Shown piece after piece: positions 19,041 through 27,862 of a DNA stretch of 36,411 bases (positions are counted from its first letter, which is position 1; each line of letters starts with the position of its first letter). The notes under the pieces are model-generated. The model ran no database searches. It saw only the letters and a program-made list of their open reading frames with translations, and was not told the DNA's origin. Location of the stretch: contig RPFO01000213.1 in assembly GCA_009746045.1 (NCBI GenBank), positions 13,345,051 through 13,381,461 on the forward strand. The letters are read 5' to 3'. This stretch comes from Mesostigma viride (Eukaryota > Streptophyta > Mesostigmatophyceae > Mesostigmatales > Mesostigmataceae). The position numbers and the translations under genes were made by a program.

Positions 19041-19916
19041 CTAATTGACTGTGATCGCTGTGCGGGACTCGCGCGTGAGACGCTGGTTGAGGCGCATGAC
19101 CTTGACGTTCTCCTGGATGATCTCCTTGTCCGCGCGTGTGTCGTGAAGTCCGGTAGCCTTAAACACCGGTTCGAGCAAATCCCGTTTACGTTTTGCGACT
19201 CCCAACGGGTTGTCACCCGTCTGCCTGATTTCTTTGGCTTCGAGGACTTGGAGAAAGTTCATCCCGGCACTCTGCTCTTCGGTCAGCAGGTCACGTGCCG
19301 ACCCTCCAACATTGTAGATCCCGCGAAGCTCGCTGGAAGTCTTGCCAGTAACCGCGAGATTGTTGCTGTCATGGACCTTAGGGTACAGCAGGCCGCTCCC
19401 CTTGTGCGTGTCGAGGTAACCCTTGATGGCGTCGTTCAAATTGCGGGTAGACAGACAGCTCTTGATGCGATTGTTCTGCTGGAGAGTAGACAACGCCGTG
19501 TCGGTCCCATCCTTGGCGTCCGCGCGCTTCAAGATGTCCTCGGCCAGAGTCCGATCCGCGTTCAAGTATCGTTCAAGGAGTATAGACACCTTGTCACGAA
19601 ACTTGGCCGCGAGCTTGCCTGGGAGCAACATCATGATGCGACTCAGCCCCTGGCGGTCGGTCACGGGCGTCTCTCGCTGCCCGAGACCGGGAAATTTGAA
19701 GTTGTATACGCCAGATACAACCTCGGAATGTGCCTTCTGGAGCTTCGACCATATATCCCGCGGGTTTTTGAATCCGCAGCTAGCAAGTGTGTCGAATATA
19801 GAAATTCTTCCGTCAGGTGTCACGCGTATCTTTCCAGTAAACCTGGGGTCGTCCTCGGACCCGTCCATTGGGGTGAGGTACTTCACGATGGCCGCCATGG
19901 CCACACGCGACGACAT
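19041..19916 (-). CDS. BRO-N-like protein, paralogue of the preceding gene
   Basis: 291 residues from the ATG at 19916 (MSSRVAMAAIVKYL), the first ATG after the TATA motif; the ATG at 19898 aligns with the start of the paralogue and is also possible. A longer frame to 20105 runs through the promoter and is rejected. The N-terminal domain matches its neighbour closely (MAAIVKYLTPMDGSEDDP, GKIRVTPDGRISIFDTL, FPGLGQRETPV, MMLLPGKLAAKFRDK). The C-terminal part (about 110-290) is different: helical, charged, with LERYLNADRTLAEDILKRAD typical of BRO-N proteins, and no nuclease motif. The tandem pair with duplicated promoters shows a local duplication followed by a swap or loss of the C-terminal domain. 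Confidence 0.78.
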   Translation of the reverse strand: MSSRVAMAAIVKYLTPMDGSEDDPRFTGKIRVTPDGRISIFDTLASCGFKNPRDIWSKLQKAHSEVVSGVYNFKFPGLGQRETPVTDRQGLSRIMMLLPGKLAAKFRDKVSILLERYLNADRTLAEDILKRADAKDGTDTALSTLQQNNRIKSCLSTRNLNDAIKGYLDTHKGSGLLYPKVHDSNNLAVTGKTSSELRGIYNVGGSARDLLTEEQSAGMNFLQVLEAKEIRQTGDNPLGVAKRKRDLLEPVFKATGLHDTRADKEIIQENVKVMRLNQRLTRESRTAITVN

Positions 19917-19962
19917 GGCCACCAAAGATGGCCGAAACAGTTTCACGGTGTTTGGAACGACC

Positions 19963-19976
19963 CTCTCGTACTTATA
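19963..19976 (-). promoter_or_regulatory. TATA-type viral promoter (duplicate)
   Basis: Minus strand TATAAGTACGAGAG, identical to 18930-18943, inside a longer duplicated upstream segment (about 19945-20030 against 18912-18995) with nearly the same bases on both sides. Confidence 0.7.
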
Positions 19977-20254
19977 CCTTAACGAAACGACCAAACACTT
20001 CCAAAACGAGACGTGGTCTATCAAAAGAGTGCCACGTGTCGCTATAAGACGCGGACACGTCACTCTCTCGTTGCCCCTCCTGTGAGTTTCCAGTGTGTTT
20101 GACACACCTCCTTGTGATCTTCTAATGTGTTTGGATGTTGCAGCTGTACTACGCCGTATCTACGGGCCGCGGGCCTATCTACGAGTGCATGAGATGTTGG
20201 AGTCGTGTATTGGATGAAAATGCCTTTATTCATTCATTGATAGGAAAATACCAT
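19977..20254. other. Spacer without a gene
   Basis: Holds the rest of the duplicated upstream segment and, near 20222 on the minus strand, AATAAAGG of the next gene. A short inverted word GTGTG...CACAC (about 20092-20106) is the only other structure seen. Confidence 0.5.
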
Positions 20255-20926
20255 TCAAGTTAGGCGGGCACGTTTGGCCACGGGCAAAGGGGTGTATCCA
20301 TCCACCAAAAGGGAGTAGGCGAGCTCTTTCTGGCTCTCCGGCACGGCCATGAAAGCGTGCATCATCAAGCAGTCGCGAGGGCCGGCCTTGAAAACGCGAA
20401 TGGGCCGATTCTCCCCCAGCAGGAAACGCTGGTCTTCCTGCGAGCGAGAGGGGTTGCGCCAAGGAACGCCCCTCTCGTACGAGGTTTGGAAGAATCCCAT
20501 CAGCACCTCGTGCTGCGTGCTTCGTTGTAAAAGGGCCCAGCACTGGGCCTTGTATTCCCCCACGTTCGTGTCCATCAGGCTCCTGTCCGGGAGATAGACG
20601 CGCCGTTCGTCGTTCCTTTTGGGCTCCGCGGACCACGGAATGAAGCGGGGCCACCGCTCATCGTTCGGGGGGAGTGCTGGCGGATCGTTGTACATAGCCA
20701 GGGAGTCTGCGTAAACGCTCAGGCCTCGCTTCACGTTGTGAGACCGCGTCTCTCGAAAAACCCACATCTTGGGGCGGCCTTCGTACGCGAGTTCGCTTTC
20801 CTCTTGGAACGAGGGAGAGATGGGCCGTTCCTTTCGCGCCACCTCTTTGCGGAACTGAGAAATCGTCACGCTTTTCAGCCACACGAACTCTCGTTCGCGG
20901 AGGGCTTCGAGTTTGTCGATGGCCAT
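20255..20926 (-). CDS. Hypothetical protein
   Basis: 223 residues starting MAIDKLEALREREFVW at the ATG at 20926. It is soluble, mixed-charge, and has conserved-looking Trp and Pro-rich turns (PPALPPNDERWPRFIPW) and a Cys in GPRDCLMMHAF. No domain is recognised. The frame is clean and codon use matches its neighbours. It is divergent from the coiled-coil gene at 21031; the 100 bases between carry two copies of GTTATTTGAAACCAT. AATAAAGG follows its stop. Confidence 0.7.
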   Translation of the reverse strand: MAIDKLEALREREFVWLKSVTISQFRKEVARKERPISPSFQEESELAYEGRPKMWVFRETRSHNVKRGLSVYADSLAMYNDPPALPPNDERWPRFIPWSAEPKRNDERRVYLPDRSLMDTNVGEYKAQCWALLQRSTQHEVLMGFFQTSYERGVPWRNPSRSQEDQRFLLGENRPIRVFKAGPRDCLMMHAFMAVPESQKELAYSLLVDGYTPLPVAKRARLT

Positions 20927-21757
20927 GGCTATGGCGGCTTGTTTTCGTGTTTTTGATAGTGGTTATTTGAAACCATGGGCGCATTGAAACCATGGGCGCC
21001 CGGTTACATTGATAGGAGTTATTTGAAACCATAGCGAATTATAGAGATCTCCATAAAGCATACACGAATTATACCAGAACAAACGGAGACCTGGCAGCCT
21101 TGGCGCACGCTGACTTAGTCAAGGTATTTCCCAACGTTTCGTTAGGCGGAGGGCTTAATGGACCTCCCATAAAGGCGACATCTGTGTACCACTCGCTAAC
21201 ATCGGCTTACGATGACAAGATAAAACAACTCCAGGCAGAACTTGAAGCGAAAAACACAGAGATTTCTCGTAACAGAGAGGCACTTGGTGAAGCTAGTGAT
21301 AAATTAAAGGATGCGAGTCAAACGAAGACATCATTGCACAAGCGCGAAGAAGAAACCGCACAGATGGCGAAACGCATCCAAGAACTCGAGGAGCAAGCCG
21401 CTCGGTTACAGAGTGACATCAGTTTGGTCAACGAAATGTCCCCGGATGATGTGAGGAACTTGCTGAAGGAAAAATCTGAACTGACTTCAAAAGTATCGAT
21501 TCTCGACGCGAGTTTACAATCCGCGACTGCAGAAAAGAAAACACTTGAGTCACAGATTGAGACTTTGGCCAAGTCAGCGACGGATCAAGATGAAAAAATC
21601 CAGTCTCTTCTTTATCAATTAGGGAAATACAAAGAGCGCGAAAGTGAGTTACAAGCAAAACTAAAGACAAGTCTTCAGAACATTTCGAAGAGGCGCAAGG
21701 CATGATCGCGTTTAAGAATGACAACCTCGACCAGTACGCCGTTGGAAATACCCAATT

Positions 21758-21883
21758 CATGTCCCACGTAGCTCCCACAAAAACCAGCATCTTCATTAAA
21801 ACAATAAGTGGAAGCATACATGTGACACTAATTGACATGCCCGGAGGCACGCCGTTCAAGGCCCTTCATGAAGTACGTTGCCC
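21758..21883. repeat. Repeat A, copy 1
   Basis: 126 bp, identical to 22338-22463. It contains a short open frame starting MSHVAPTKTSIFIKTISG that resembles the ubiquitin N-terminal hairpin (IFVKTLTG) and ends just before GTACGT, a good 5' splice-site sequence. Confidence 0.85.
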
Positions 21884-21916
21884 TAGAGGCAACCAAGACA
21901 CGGGTGGGTGGGTGGG

Positions 21917-22337
21917 GAGCAAAGAAAGAGGCCGACAAAACCAGCCAGAGCGGCTTTTAGTCGCAAAACCTCCCTTATCCCTAGCTAACTGACGTCATTA
22001 AACCCTTATGTTTAGTGGATGCTAGTAAGACGCTAACCGTACAGACCGGGGGTAGAATATCCCGAATCTGCACGGCTAGTATTAAATAATGCGTAGGTTG
22101 TTCTTTTCAGGGGCACTGCACCTCACGCCCCGTTCCGCCCGGGTATAATCAACCCAAGCGCGGAACGCACATTTTATTTAATTCATTTTTCAACCATGCA
22201 CTATATTGCATCTACTAATCACAAAAGCTCTAGCCAAACAGCTACGAGTAAACACTACGACCTATAAGCCGCTCATCCAGCGGCCTCTTGTTCCCGCATT
22301 CACGTATAGAAGAAACTCCGTTCAAAGAACCCCGATT
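21917..22337. repeat. Repeat B, copy 1
   Basis: 421 bp, starting GAGCAAAGAAAGAGG and ending CCCCGATT, identical to 23304-23724. It joins repeat A copy 2 without a gap, sharing the ATT at 22335-22337. It holds GGGTATAATC near its middle. Confidence 0.9.
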
Positions 22338-22463
22338 CATGTCCCACGTAGCTCCCACAAAAACCAGCATCTTCATTAAAACAATAAGTGGAAGCATACA
22401 TGTGACACTAATTGACATGCCCGGAGGCACGCCGTTCAAGGCCCTTCATGAAGTACGTTGCCC
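22338..22463. repeat. Repeat A, copy 2
   Basis: 126 bp, identical to 21758-21883, directly after repeat B copy 1. It is followed by the 840-bp GC-rich unique part (22464-23303), in which I see no gene. Confidence 0.9.
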
Positions 22464-23303
22464 AATCACCCCCGCCCTGGCTTTCCCTTGAAGCCGCACT
22501 CCACCTTGCTCGTTGTCACAAGTGACCGCCCTGCGGCGCAAAACGGGAGCCCCCCCACATCGGGAGGCGTGTGCCCGGCGGCTGTGGATGCATGGCCAGG
22601 CCCAAAAAGGCCCAGCGCATTTGCACTGCGATTGCGCACGGCCAGCCTATCATGACCCCTCTCGGGGCCCCGAGTCGGTACCGCTATGGCCGTCTCCCCA
22701 TAGACCCGGGGTGCTTCGAGAAAAAAACGTGGACCTAGCCCAGGCCCCGCCAGCCCGGATGCCCGAGGCCACAGCCCCAGGCACCTGGCTGAACGAGAGT
22801 CCGTTCAGCCAAGACCGCATTCCCCCCCGAGGTTTCTATGCGTGGGGAAAAAATTTCTAGCTTAGGCGCTTTTCCCATCGCCGTCCCCAGCCCCAACCAC
22901 CCCCCCCTCGGCGGAAGGCAATTGCAAAGTTTGCTGGCCAGCAGCAATTTCCGAAGAAAAAGCCGCAGGCCGCGGACCGAGACACGGGTCGCCAGTGCCA
23001 GCCATCCGGCTCCAACCCGGGGTGCAAGCATCCCCAGGTACGGAGCACCAGCTCGCGCACTGGGCCGACCAAGCGACAGTTGAGCACCTGTCACGGCATC
23101 CGGCCCACCAAAGACCCCAAGCTGGGGAAAAGGTGCGGACCGGAGGTAATCATTTTCTTTTCTTTTAGTTAACCGAGCGAGGAACTACGCCTGGCCGGTT
23201 AACAACTGGAAGTCTCACCACTGGCCAAGTGGCCAGTGCAACCAGTGCTTTTGGGATTTTGCTCCGCAGCACCCATAGCTGCGGCTGCCGCCGCAACGAC
23301 AAC

Positions 23304-23724
23304 GAGCAAAGAAAGAGGCCGACAAAACCAGCCAGAGCGGCTTTTAGTCGCAAAACCTCCCTTATCCCTAGCTAACTGACGTCATTAAACCCTTATGTTT
23401 AGTGGATGCTAGTAAGACGCTAACCGTACAGACCGGGGGTAGAATATCCCGAATCTGCACGGCTAGTATTAAATAATGCGTAGGTTGTTCTTTTCAGGGG
23501 CACTGCACCTCACGCCCCGTTCCGCCCGGGTATAATCAACCCAAGCGCGGAACGCACATTTTATTTAATTCATTTTTCAACCATGCACTATATTGCATCT
23601 ACTAATCACAAAAGCTCTAGCCAAACAGCTACGAGTAAACACTACGACCTATAAGCCGCTCATCCAGCGGCCTCTTGTTCCCGCATTCACGTATAGAAGA
23701 AACTCCGTTCAAAGAACCCCGATT
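23304..23724. repeat. Repeat B, copy 2
   Basis: 421 bp, identical to 21917-22337; its last ATT (23722-23724) is the right boundary of the element against the coiled-coil gene. Confidence 0.9.
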
Positions 23725-24626
23725 ACAAGCGAAAGTGAAATCAACAAGCGATGAGTTGGCGAAAGAGAAAAAGGCCCGTGAACAGTTGGAAGGCAAGTTA
23801 GCATCGGCACGATCACAACTCGGCCAGACGGTCGCGGCTGCTAGAGAAGCATCAGATTCATTAGCCGAGCGTAAGAAAGAAATAGAACATTTGCAACGTC
23901 TCATCGCCACCGAAAAACAATCACGGGACGTCGAAAAAAGCGAGCTTTCAGGGAAAGTAAGTGGCCTGATGAGCAAGGTGTCTGAGTTGGAGCGCGCGTT
24001 GGCAGCTCGAGACGCCGCGTGGCAAAAAACTGTTGCCAAGCACGACGCCGAAAAACGACAAGCACAAGCGGTCTACGACCAAGCTGTCGAGGAGTCTGTT
24101 AGACTCGCTGAAGCGTCCAAAACAACATGGGGTGAAGAACGCAAGGAGCTCTTATCACGCGCTGATGACGCGTTAGGTCGCGCGTTGGCACTGCGTTCCA
24201 TGCTTCGAAGGTCGATTCAAAAGGCGTGGAAACGATACGCGGAACACGAAAGCGACCGCAAGAAGTTGCTCGAGCAGTTACATGCGGCTGTGGCTCAAGT
24301 ACCGCGCCTAGAACAAGCTCTAACACTCGCGCGAAAGGCCTCATCCGGTAAGAGTTTAATACGCGCAACCTCGCGGCTAAGAGACGACCTGAAGTGGGAA
24401 CGCTCGAAAGCGAACGTTCTAACCACGCGGAATGATGAATTAGAGAAGATAAACAAACGACTTAGAAACGCCCTCGAAACACAGAAAGACTGGGAGGAGG
24501 CAAGTAGGTTCCTCCCAACATCCAACTCTCAGGCGGGTCGATCGAATAACAAGCGACCAAGGTGGGACTTCGACGATCCTAGCGACGATCCGCGCGACTT
24601 GGCATCTATCGTCGAAGGCGTGACCG

Positions 24627-25760
24627 CTATGGCGTCTTAAGGTCGAGGGCCGCGAGAAGCGTTCTCAGGTCTTCCTCGGTCGTCCTGTTGCTCATCCCGA
24701 TCCGCACGGTCCCGCGTTCCAGTTTCCGCGGCAGCCCGATGGCCTGCAGCGTCTCGCTCCTCTTCAGAAGGTGGCACGCGGACCCCGTGGACACGGCGAT
24801 GCCCTTCTTCGCTAGTCTCTTCACGAGCGCCCGAGAACTTCGGACGGGCAACGCGACCGAGACGAGGTTCGGCAATGCCTTCGCGGGCAGTTTGGGACCG
24901 TGAACCACGCCTCCCATCTGCACGAGTCTCCCCACAAGCGCTCGCCGCATCTTGCGCAACCTCGCGACGTCCGCCGTGCCCCTGTGACAGTTGAGCTTCA
25001 CGGCCTCCGCCAGGGCGCATATCAGCGGTGGCGACTCCGTCCCTGGCCGCACGGCCCGCTCCTGCCCGCCCCCCCACGTCAGCGGGGACAGACACGACGG
25101 GTCTTTCCGCAACACGAGGGCGCCCACGCCTTTCACGGAATGGATCTTGTGGCCCGATAAGACGTAACTGTCCAGCGCTTTCACTCCCCGGATCCTGAAC
25201 TTGCCCGCCGCCTGCGTCGTGTCGGAGTGGAAGTGCACGTGCCTGCCAATGACCTTTCGTATCGCCGACAGGTCCTGCAGCGTGCCGATCTCGTTGTTGG
25301 CGTACATGATGCTCACGAGCTTGACCCGGCTCCCGTGCTTCTTCATGGCCGCGCGCAGGGCGTCCATCTGGACGAACCCCTCCCCGTCCACGGGGATCTT
25401 CTCCACCACGATCTTGTGCTCCTTCGTCAGGTGGTCCAGCGGTTTGATGCCCGCCGGGTGCTCGATCGCCGACGTGATGACGACTCCTTCGTACCCGTGC
25501 TTCTCCATGACGCCGTTGAGCACGATGTTCATGGACTCGGTGGCGCCCGAGGTGAATATGATCGACTTGGCAGGCTCGTGGAGGTGCCGCGCGATCGCCG
25601 CCCTCGCCTCTTCGACCACTTGCCTCGCCCGCTTCCCGATCTCGTGGGAAGAGGACGGGTTGCCGTACAGCTGGTTCGCGACCGCCGTCATGACGCGCAC
25701 GACTTCCGGGTACGCTTTGGTCGTGCTGATGTTGTCCAGATACACTTCTCTCCCCCCCAT
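24627..25760 (-). CDS. NifS/IscS-like cysteine desulfurase
   Basis: 377 residues, a full class V aminotransferase-fold enzyme that takes sulfur from cysteine with pyridoxal phosphate, giving alanine and an enzyme persulfide. Visible landmarks: LYGNPSSSHEIG (30-42), SGATESMN (71-78), His101 in EHPAG, YANNEIGT (153-160), Asp180 and Gln183 in HSDTTQAAG, PLP-binding Lys205 in SGHKIHS, RPGTES (238-243), catalytic Cys329 in STGSACH, and RIGMSNRTTEEDL near the end. All key residues are present, so it is probably active. No partner (IscU, Isd11) is seen here. NifS-like genes occur in several large DNA viruses; here it could supply sulfur for Fe-S clusters or tRNA modification, but the target is unknown. 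Ends in TAG, overlapping the coiled-coil gene by 14 bases. Confidence 0.92.
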   Translation of the reverse strand: MGGREVYLDNISTTKAYPEVVRVMTAVANQLYGNPSSSHEIGKRARQVVEEARAAIARHLHEPAKSIIFTSGATESMNIVLNGVMEKHGYEGVVITSAIEHPAGIKPLDHLTKEHKIVVEKIPVDGEGFVQMDALRAAMKKHGSRVKLVSIMYANNEIGTLQDLSAIRKVIGRHVHFHSDTTQAAGKFRIRGVKALDSYVLSGHKIHSVKGVGALVLRKDPSCLSPLTWGGGQERAVRPGTESPPLICALAEAVKLNCHRGTADVARLRKMRRALVGRLVQMGGVVHGPKLPAKALPNLVSVALPVRSSRALVKRLAKKGIAVSTGSACHLLKRSETLQAIGLPRKLERGTVRIGMSNRTTEEDLRTLLAALDLKTP

Positions 25761-25843
25761 GACCGTACGTACGTATACCTATCTGCAGAGATTTGGAGAG
25801 CGCGCGCTTCGAGAAGCGGAAAAAGATCGAGAGGGAGTATAAA

Positions 25844-26590
25844 ATGGGGAAGATCCGTCTGTCTCGAGGCGACCAGATGGTGTCTGTGGACTTCGTGCCT
25901 CGTATTCCGCTCTCCATGGACGTCGACGAGAACCGCCCCGTGAAGAAACGTTCCCGCAAGGCGAACCGAGTCGCGCAGGCGGAGACGGCGGTCAGAGAAC
26001 CGCTCGCGGACATCACGGACCGGCTCGTCACCGCTGTCGTGGCGGAAGACGAGGACAAGAAGCGAGGGTACGAGAGTTTCTCGATCCCCAACACTCTGGC
26101 GGAGAGCTTCATCGAGTTTCTGATCAAGCCGGACAAGACGGTCCACGTGGGAGCTCTGTGTTCCGCCATGAACTCGAACCCGAAGGACGTGTTCGGGTCG
26201 GACTCGGCGTGGATATCCACCGAGGAGGTCGCGAGGGTGCTCGCGACGAACAAGAAACTCAAGCCCCTTCGCGACTCGTTCGCGGAGATGGTGCTGAGCA
26301 TGCAGGAGATCAACAGCGAGGACGACAAGGAAAACCTCGTCCCCTACCGTTGCGTGGACTTCCTGAAGGCGGTGTACGGCCACAACCGGTTTGACGCACT
26401 CCACTTGATCAATTTCGGCGGGGTCGTGTTCAACGAGTACAAACGCGTTCACGGGACGTCGCCGCCCACGAGAGGGGACGGGTACAAAATGTACTTCCGG
26501 AAGGACATCCCGCTCATGAAGGCGGCGTTTGACGCCTGGGAAAAGAAGCTGGACGCGCAGGATGTCCGGGGTCACGCCGAAACGGATTGA
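25844..26590 (+). CDS. Hypothetical protein with basic N-terminus
   Basis: 248 residues from the ATG at 25844 (MGKIRLSRGD). The frame is open to 25793 without another ATG. TATAAA directly touches this ATG, so a start at 25877 (MVSVDFVPR) is possible if that TATA is the promoter. Residues 35-55 are basic (KKRSRKANR), a likely nuclear or nucleic-acid contact. The rest is an ordered alpha/beta domain (FIEFLIKPDKTVHVGALC, WISTEEVARVLATNKKLKPLRD, HLINFGGVVFNEYKRVHG). The segment order faintly recalls viral BRO/MSV199-type domains, but I cannot confirm a family. It is divergent from the NifS-like gene. Confidence 0.72.
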   Translation: MGKIRLSRGDQMVSVDFVPRIPLSMDVDENRPVKKRSRKANRVAQAETAVREPLADITDRLVTAVVAEDEDKKRGYESFSIPNTLAESFIEFLIKPDKTVHVGALCSAMNSNPKDVFGSDSAWISTEEVARVLATNKKLKPLRDSFAEMVLSMQEINSEDDKENLVPYRCVDFLKAVYGHNRFDALHLINFGGVVFNEYKRVHGTSPPTRGDGYKMYFRKDIPLMKAAFDAWEKKLDAQDVRGHAETD

Positions 26591-26645
26591 CGGAAGGGAC
26601 TTGTCTAGACCCGAGGAAAGGACCCTGTGGAAATCATCTTATTTA

Positions 26646-26894
26646 TTAAACATCTAATGAAAACATTCCCTTATGCGCAACATACGCTTTTGCACCAAAA
26701 ATGACGCTCAACACTACTGACACACCAAAACCCACAACTACGCCAAAAATTTTCATACTTGCGTTGTTGTCCTTATCGATGTCCCCTGTAGACTGCGCGG
26801 ATCCCAATTTGACGAGACCATACACGCATGCACCACCGGTTCCTAAAAATAACACGGTCAATGCGATAAACGGCGCGGCGTCCTTGAGTGGCAT
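26646..26894 (-). CDS. Small membrane protein, two helices
   Basis: 82 residues. Two hydrophobic segments (about 7-27 AAPFIALTVLFLGTGGACVY and 48-68 IFGVVVGFGVSVVLSVIFGA) flank a polar, Asp/Asn-rich loop (STGDIDKDNNAS). It is the first of a run of similar-sized membrane proteins on both strands (26646-28207). Family unknown; virion-membrane or host-membrane roles are possible. AATAAA lies just past its stop on the same strand. Confidence 0.7.
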   Translation of the reverse strand: MPLKDAAPFIALTVLFLGTGGACVYGLVKLGSAQSTGDIDKDNNASMKIFGVVVGFGVSVVLSVIFGAKAYVAHKGMFSLDV

Positions 26895-26916
26895 GTTTAT
26901 GATATACGTACAGAAT

Positions 26917-27180
26917 TTATTGAACGCCGGAGTAAATTGGATTAAAGTTTACAGACTCGCCACGGCGGTGTCGGTATAGTCGTATCTTGTCAACAACGAT
27001 ATAAGATAACGACCCGACGCCAAGGGACATGCCCAAACCGGCCAGGAACATGAAACCGTGCCGCCGTTGATCCGAGTCCCCTTTCTTTTTTCCGCGGACG
27101 ACCAAAAAGGTCATGATTCCTCCCAAGGCAAACCCTCCGATCGTCGCGAGCACAAGGACCCAGAAGAACCAGTCGAACAT
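26917..27180 (-). CDS. Small membrane protein, two helices
   Basis: 87 residues from the ATG at 27180 (MFDWFFWVLVLATIGGF); the frame to 27231 would run into the neighbour's promoter. Helix 1 is at about 3-28, followed by a basic loop RGKKKGDSDQRRHG, helix 2 at about 43-63, and a basic tail. It is divergent from the gene at 27231, with 50 bases between that hold TATAAAT. Confidence 0.68.
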   Translation of the reverse strand: MFDWFFWVLVLATIGGFALGGIMTFLVVRGKKKGDSDQRRHGFMFLAGLGMSLGVGSLSYIVVDKIRLYRHRRGESVNFNPIYSGVQ

Positions 27181-27230
27181 GTGTACTATAACTCTATGTA
27201 TAAATTTTCCGCGACCTATGTAATAATACA

Positions 27231-27467
27231 ATGGGTCTCGTTTCGTTTTTGCCCATCGCGATAATGGCAGTTGCCGCGATGATGTTCGGTGCCATGCGGA
27301 TCGCCAAAAACAAAGAGAAAAGCGGTAGCGATCGCTTCGAAAACGTGTTCAAATACACAGGCGCTGGGCTGGCCGCTTTAAGTTTTTTCACCGCAATTGG
27401 GTTAGCCATGTATTCCGCCAATAAGCCCATTAAGGTACGACCTGTCGAGTTTTCAAGCGTCCGCTGA
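27231..27467 (+). CDS. Small membrane protein with IAKNKEKSGSDR motif (copy 1)
   Basis: 78 residues: helix 1 (FLPIAIMAVAAMMFGAM), a loop with IAKNKEKSGSDRFENVFK, helix 2 (AGLAALSFFTAIGLAMY), then a short tail. The loop is nearly identical to that of the next gene, so the two are paralogues with diverged helices. Such conservation in the loop suggests a binding partner on one side of the membrane. TATAAAT lies about 35 bases before the start. Confidence 0.72.
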   Translation: MGLVSFLPIAIMAVAAMMFGAMRIAKNKEKSGSDRFENVFKYTGAGLAALSFFTAIGLAMYSANKPIKVRPVEFSSVR

Positions 27468-27529
27468 CGAGATCGATATACCCTCCATACCATAACGATA
27501 ATTTTCTCCGTACAATCTATACTGCTACA

Positions 27530-27790
27530 ATGGATCTCATTAGTGTCTTGATGGTGTGCGCTTTCGCGGCCATTGGTATGATGATTTTGTCTCTCATTTC
27601 CATGCATATCGCCAAAAACAAGGAGAAAAGCGGTAGCGATCGGTTAGAAAACGTGTTCAAGTTTTCAAGTGTGGGGATGGTCGGTGTATTTGCCTCTATA
27701 GTTGCGGGTGTGCTTGGGACGTTATTCGTCAAAGAGAAGTGGCCAGAGTGGCGAAACGCCTTCTCCAAATCCAGCACATATGCCGCATAG
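27530..27790 (+). CDS. Small membrane protein with IAKNKEKSGSDR motif (copy 2)
   Basis: 86 residues, same plan as the preceding gene: helix 1 (VLMVCAFAAIGMMILSLI), loop IAKNKEKSGSDRLENVFK, helix 2 (VGVFASIVAGVLGTLFV), then a polar tail (KEKWPEWRNAFSKSS). It is a tandem duplicate, 62 bases downstream. Confidence 0.72.
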   Translation: MDLISVLMVCAFAAIGMMILSLISMHIAKNKEKSGSDRLENVFKFSSVGMVGVFASIVAGVLGTLFVKEKWPEWRNAFSKSSTYAA

Positions 27791-27862
27791 CCTGGCGGGT
27801 ACTGATCACCCCCAACGCCTTTGATATTATTATTTGACAAATGTATAGTACATGTCACGGCG

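Larger units (their letters stand above)
21755..23724. mobile_element. ATT-bounded element with an A-x-B-A-C-B split direct repeat structure
   Basis: Two repeat types alternate: A (126 bp) at 21758 and 22338, B (421 bp) at 21917 and 23304; copies are identical. B1 abuts A2 directly. ATT stands before A1, at the B1/A2 joint, and at the end of B2. Taking out everything between the outer ATTs joins the coiled-coil gene in frame. This is the layout of split-direct-repeat elements (PAT/Ngaro-type, TOC1 of Chlamydomonas), which move as circles through a tyrosine recombinase and make no target duplication. Another reading is two tandem units A-x-B and A-C-B. The unique parts (33 and 840 bp) encode no RT or recombinase, so it is non-autonomous. 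The identical copies imply a recent insertion. Confidence 0.8.
21031..24640 (+). pseudogene. Long coiled-coil protein, broken by start loss, frameshift and a transposon
   Basis: The pieces fit one protein of about 545 residues. (1) Protein-like sequence begins NYRDLHKAYTNY at 21037, but the codon where the start belongs is ATA (21031) in the setting ACCATAGCG; other genes here have CCATGGCG. (2) The frame ends at 21705 (KRRKA, stop), but the next frame already reads sensibly from about 21666 (KSSEHFEEAQG), so one base was lost near 21660-21668. (3) At 21755 an ATT-bounded element enters; after it the frame continues at 23725 with QAKVKSTSDELAKEKK. Heptad-rich coiled coil fills about 20-210 and most of the rest; the C-terminus is charged (NNKRPRWDFDDP). 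Coiled-coil proteins of this kind may be structural; function unknown. It overlaps the convergent NifS-like gene by 14 bases. Confidence 0.75.

Noticed and set aside
21917-23724. Repeats B as ordinary LTRs
   Set aside because: They do not start TG or end CA, no primer-binding site follows the first and no purine tract precedes the second, there is no target duplication, and repeat A lies both outside and inside the supposed element.
24637-26328. 563-codon minus-strand open frame over the NifS-like gene
   Set aside because: Its second half is a frame shadow of the desulfurase, whose catalytic residues are all present in the other frame; the first half is antisense to the gene at 25844.
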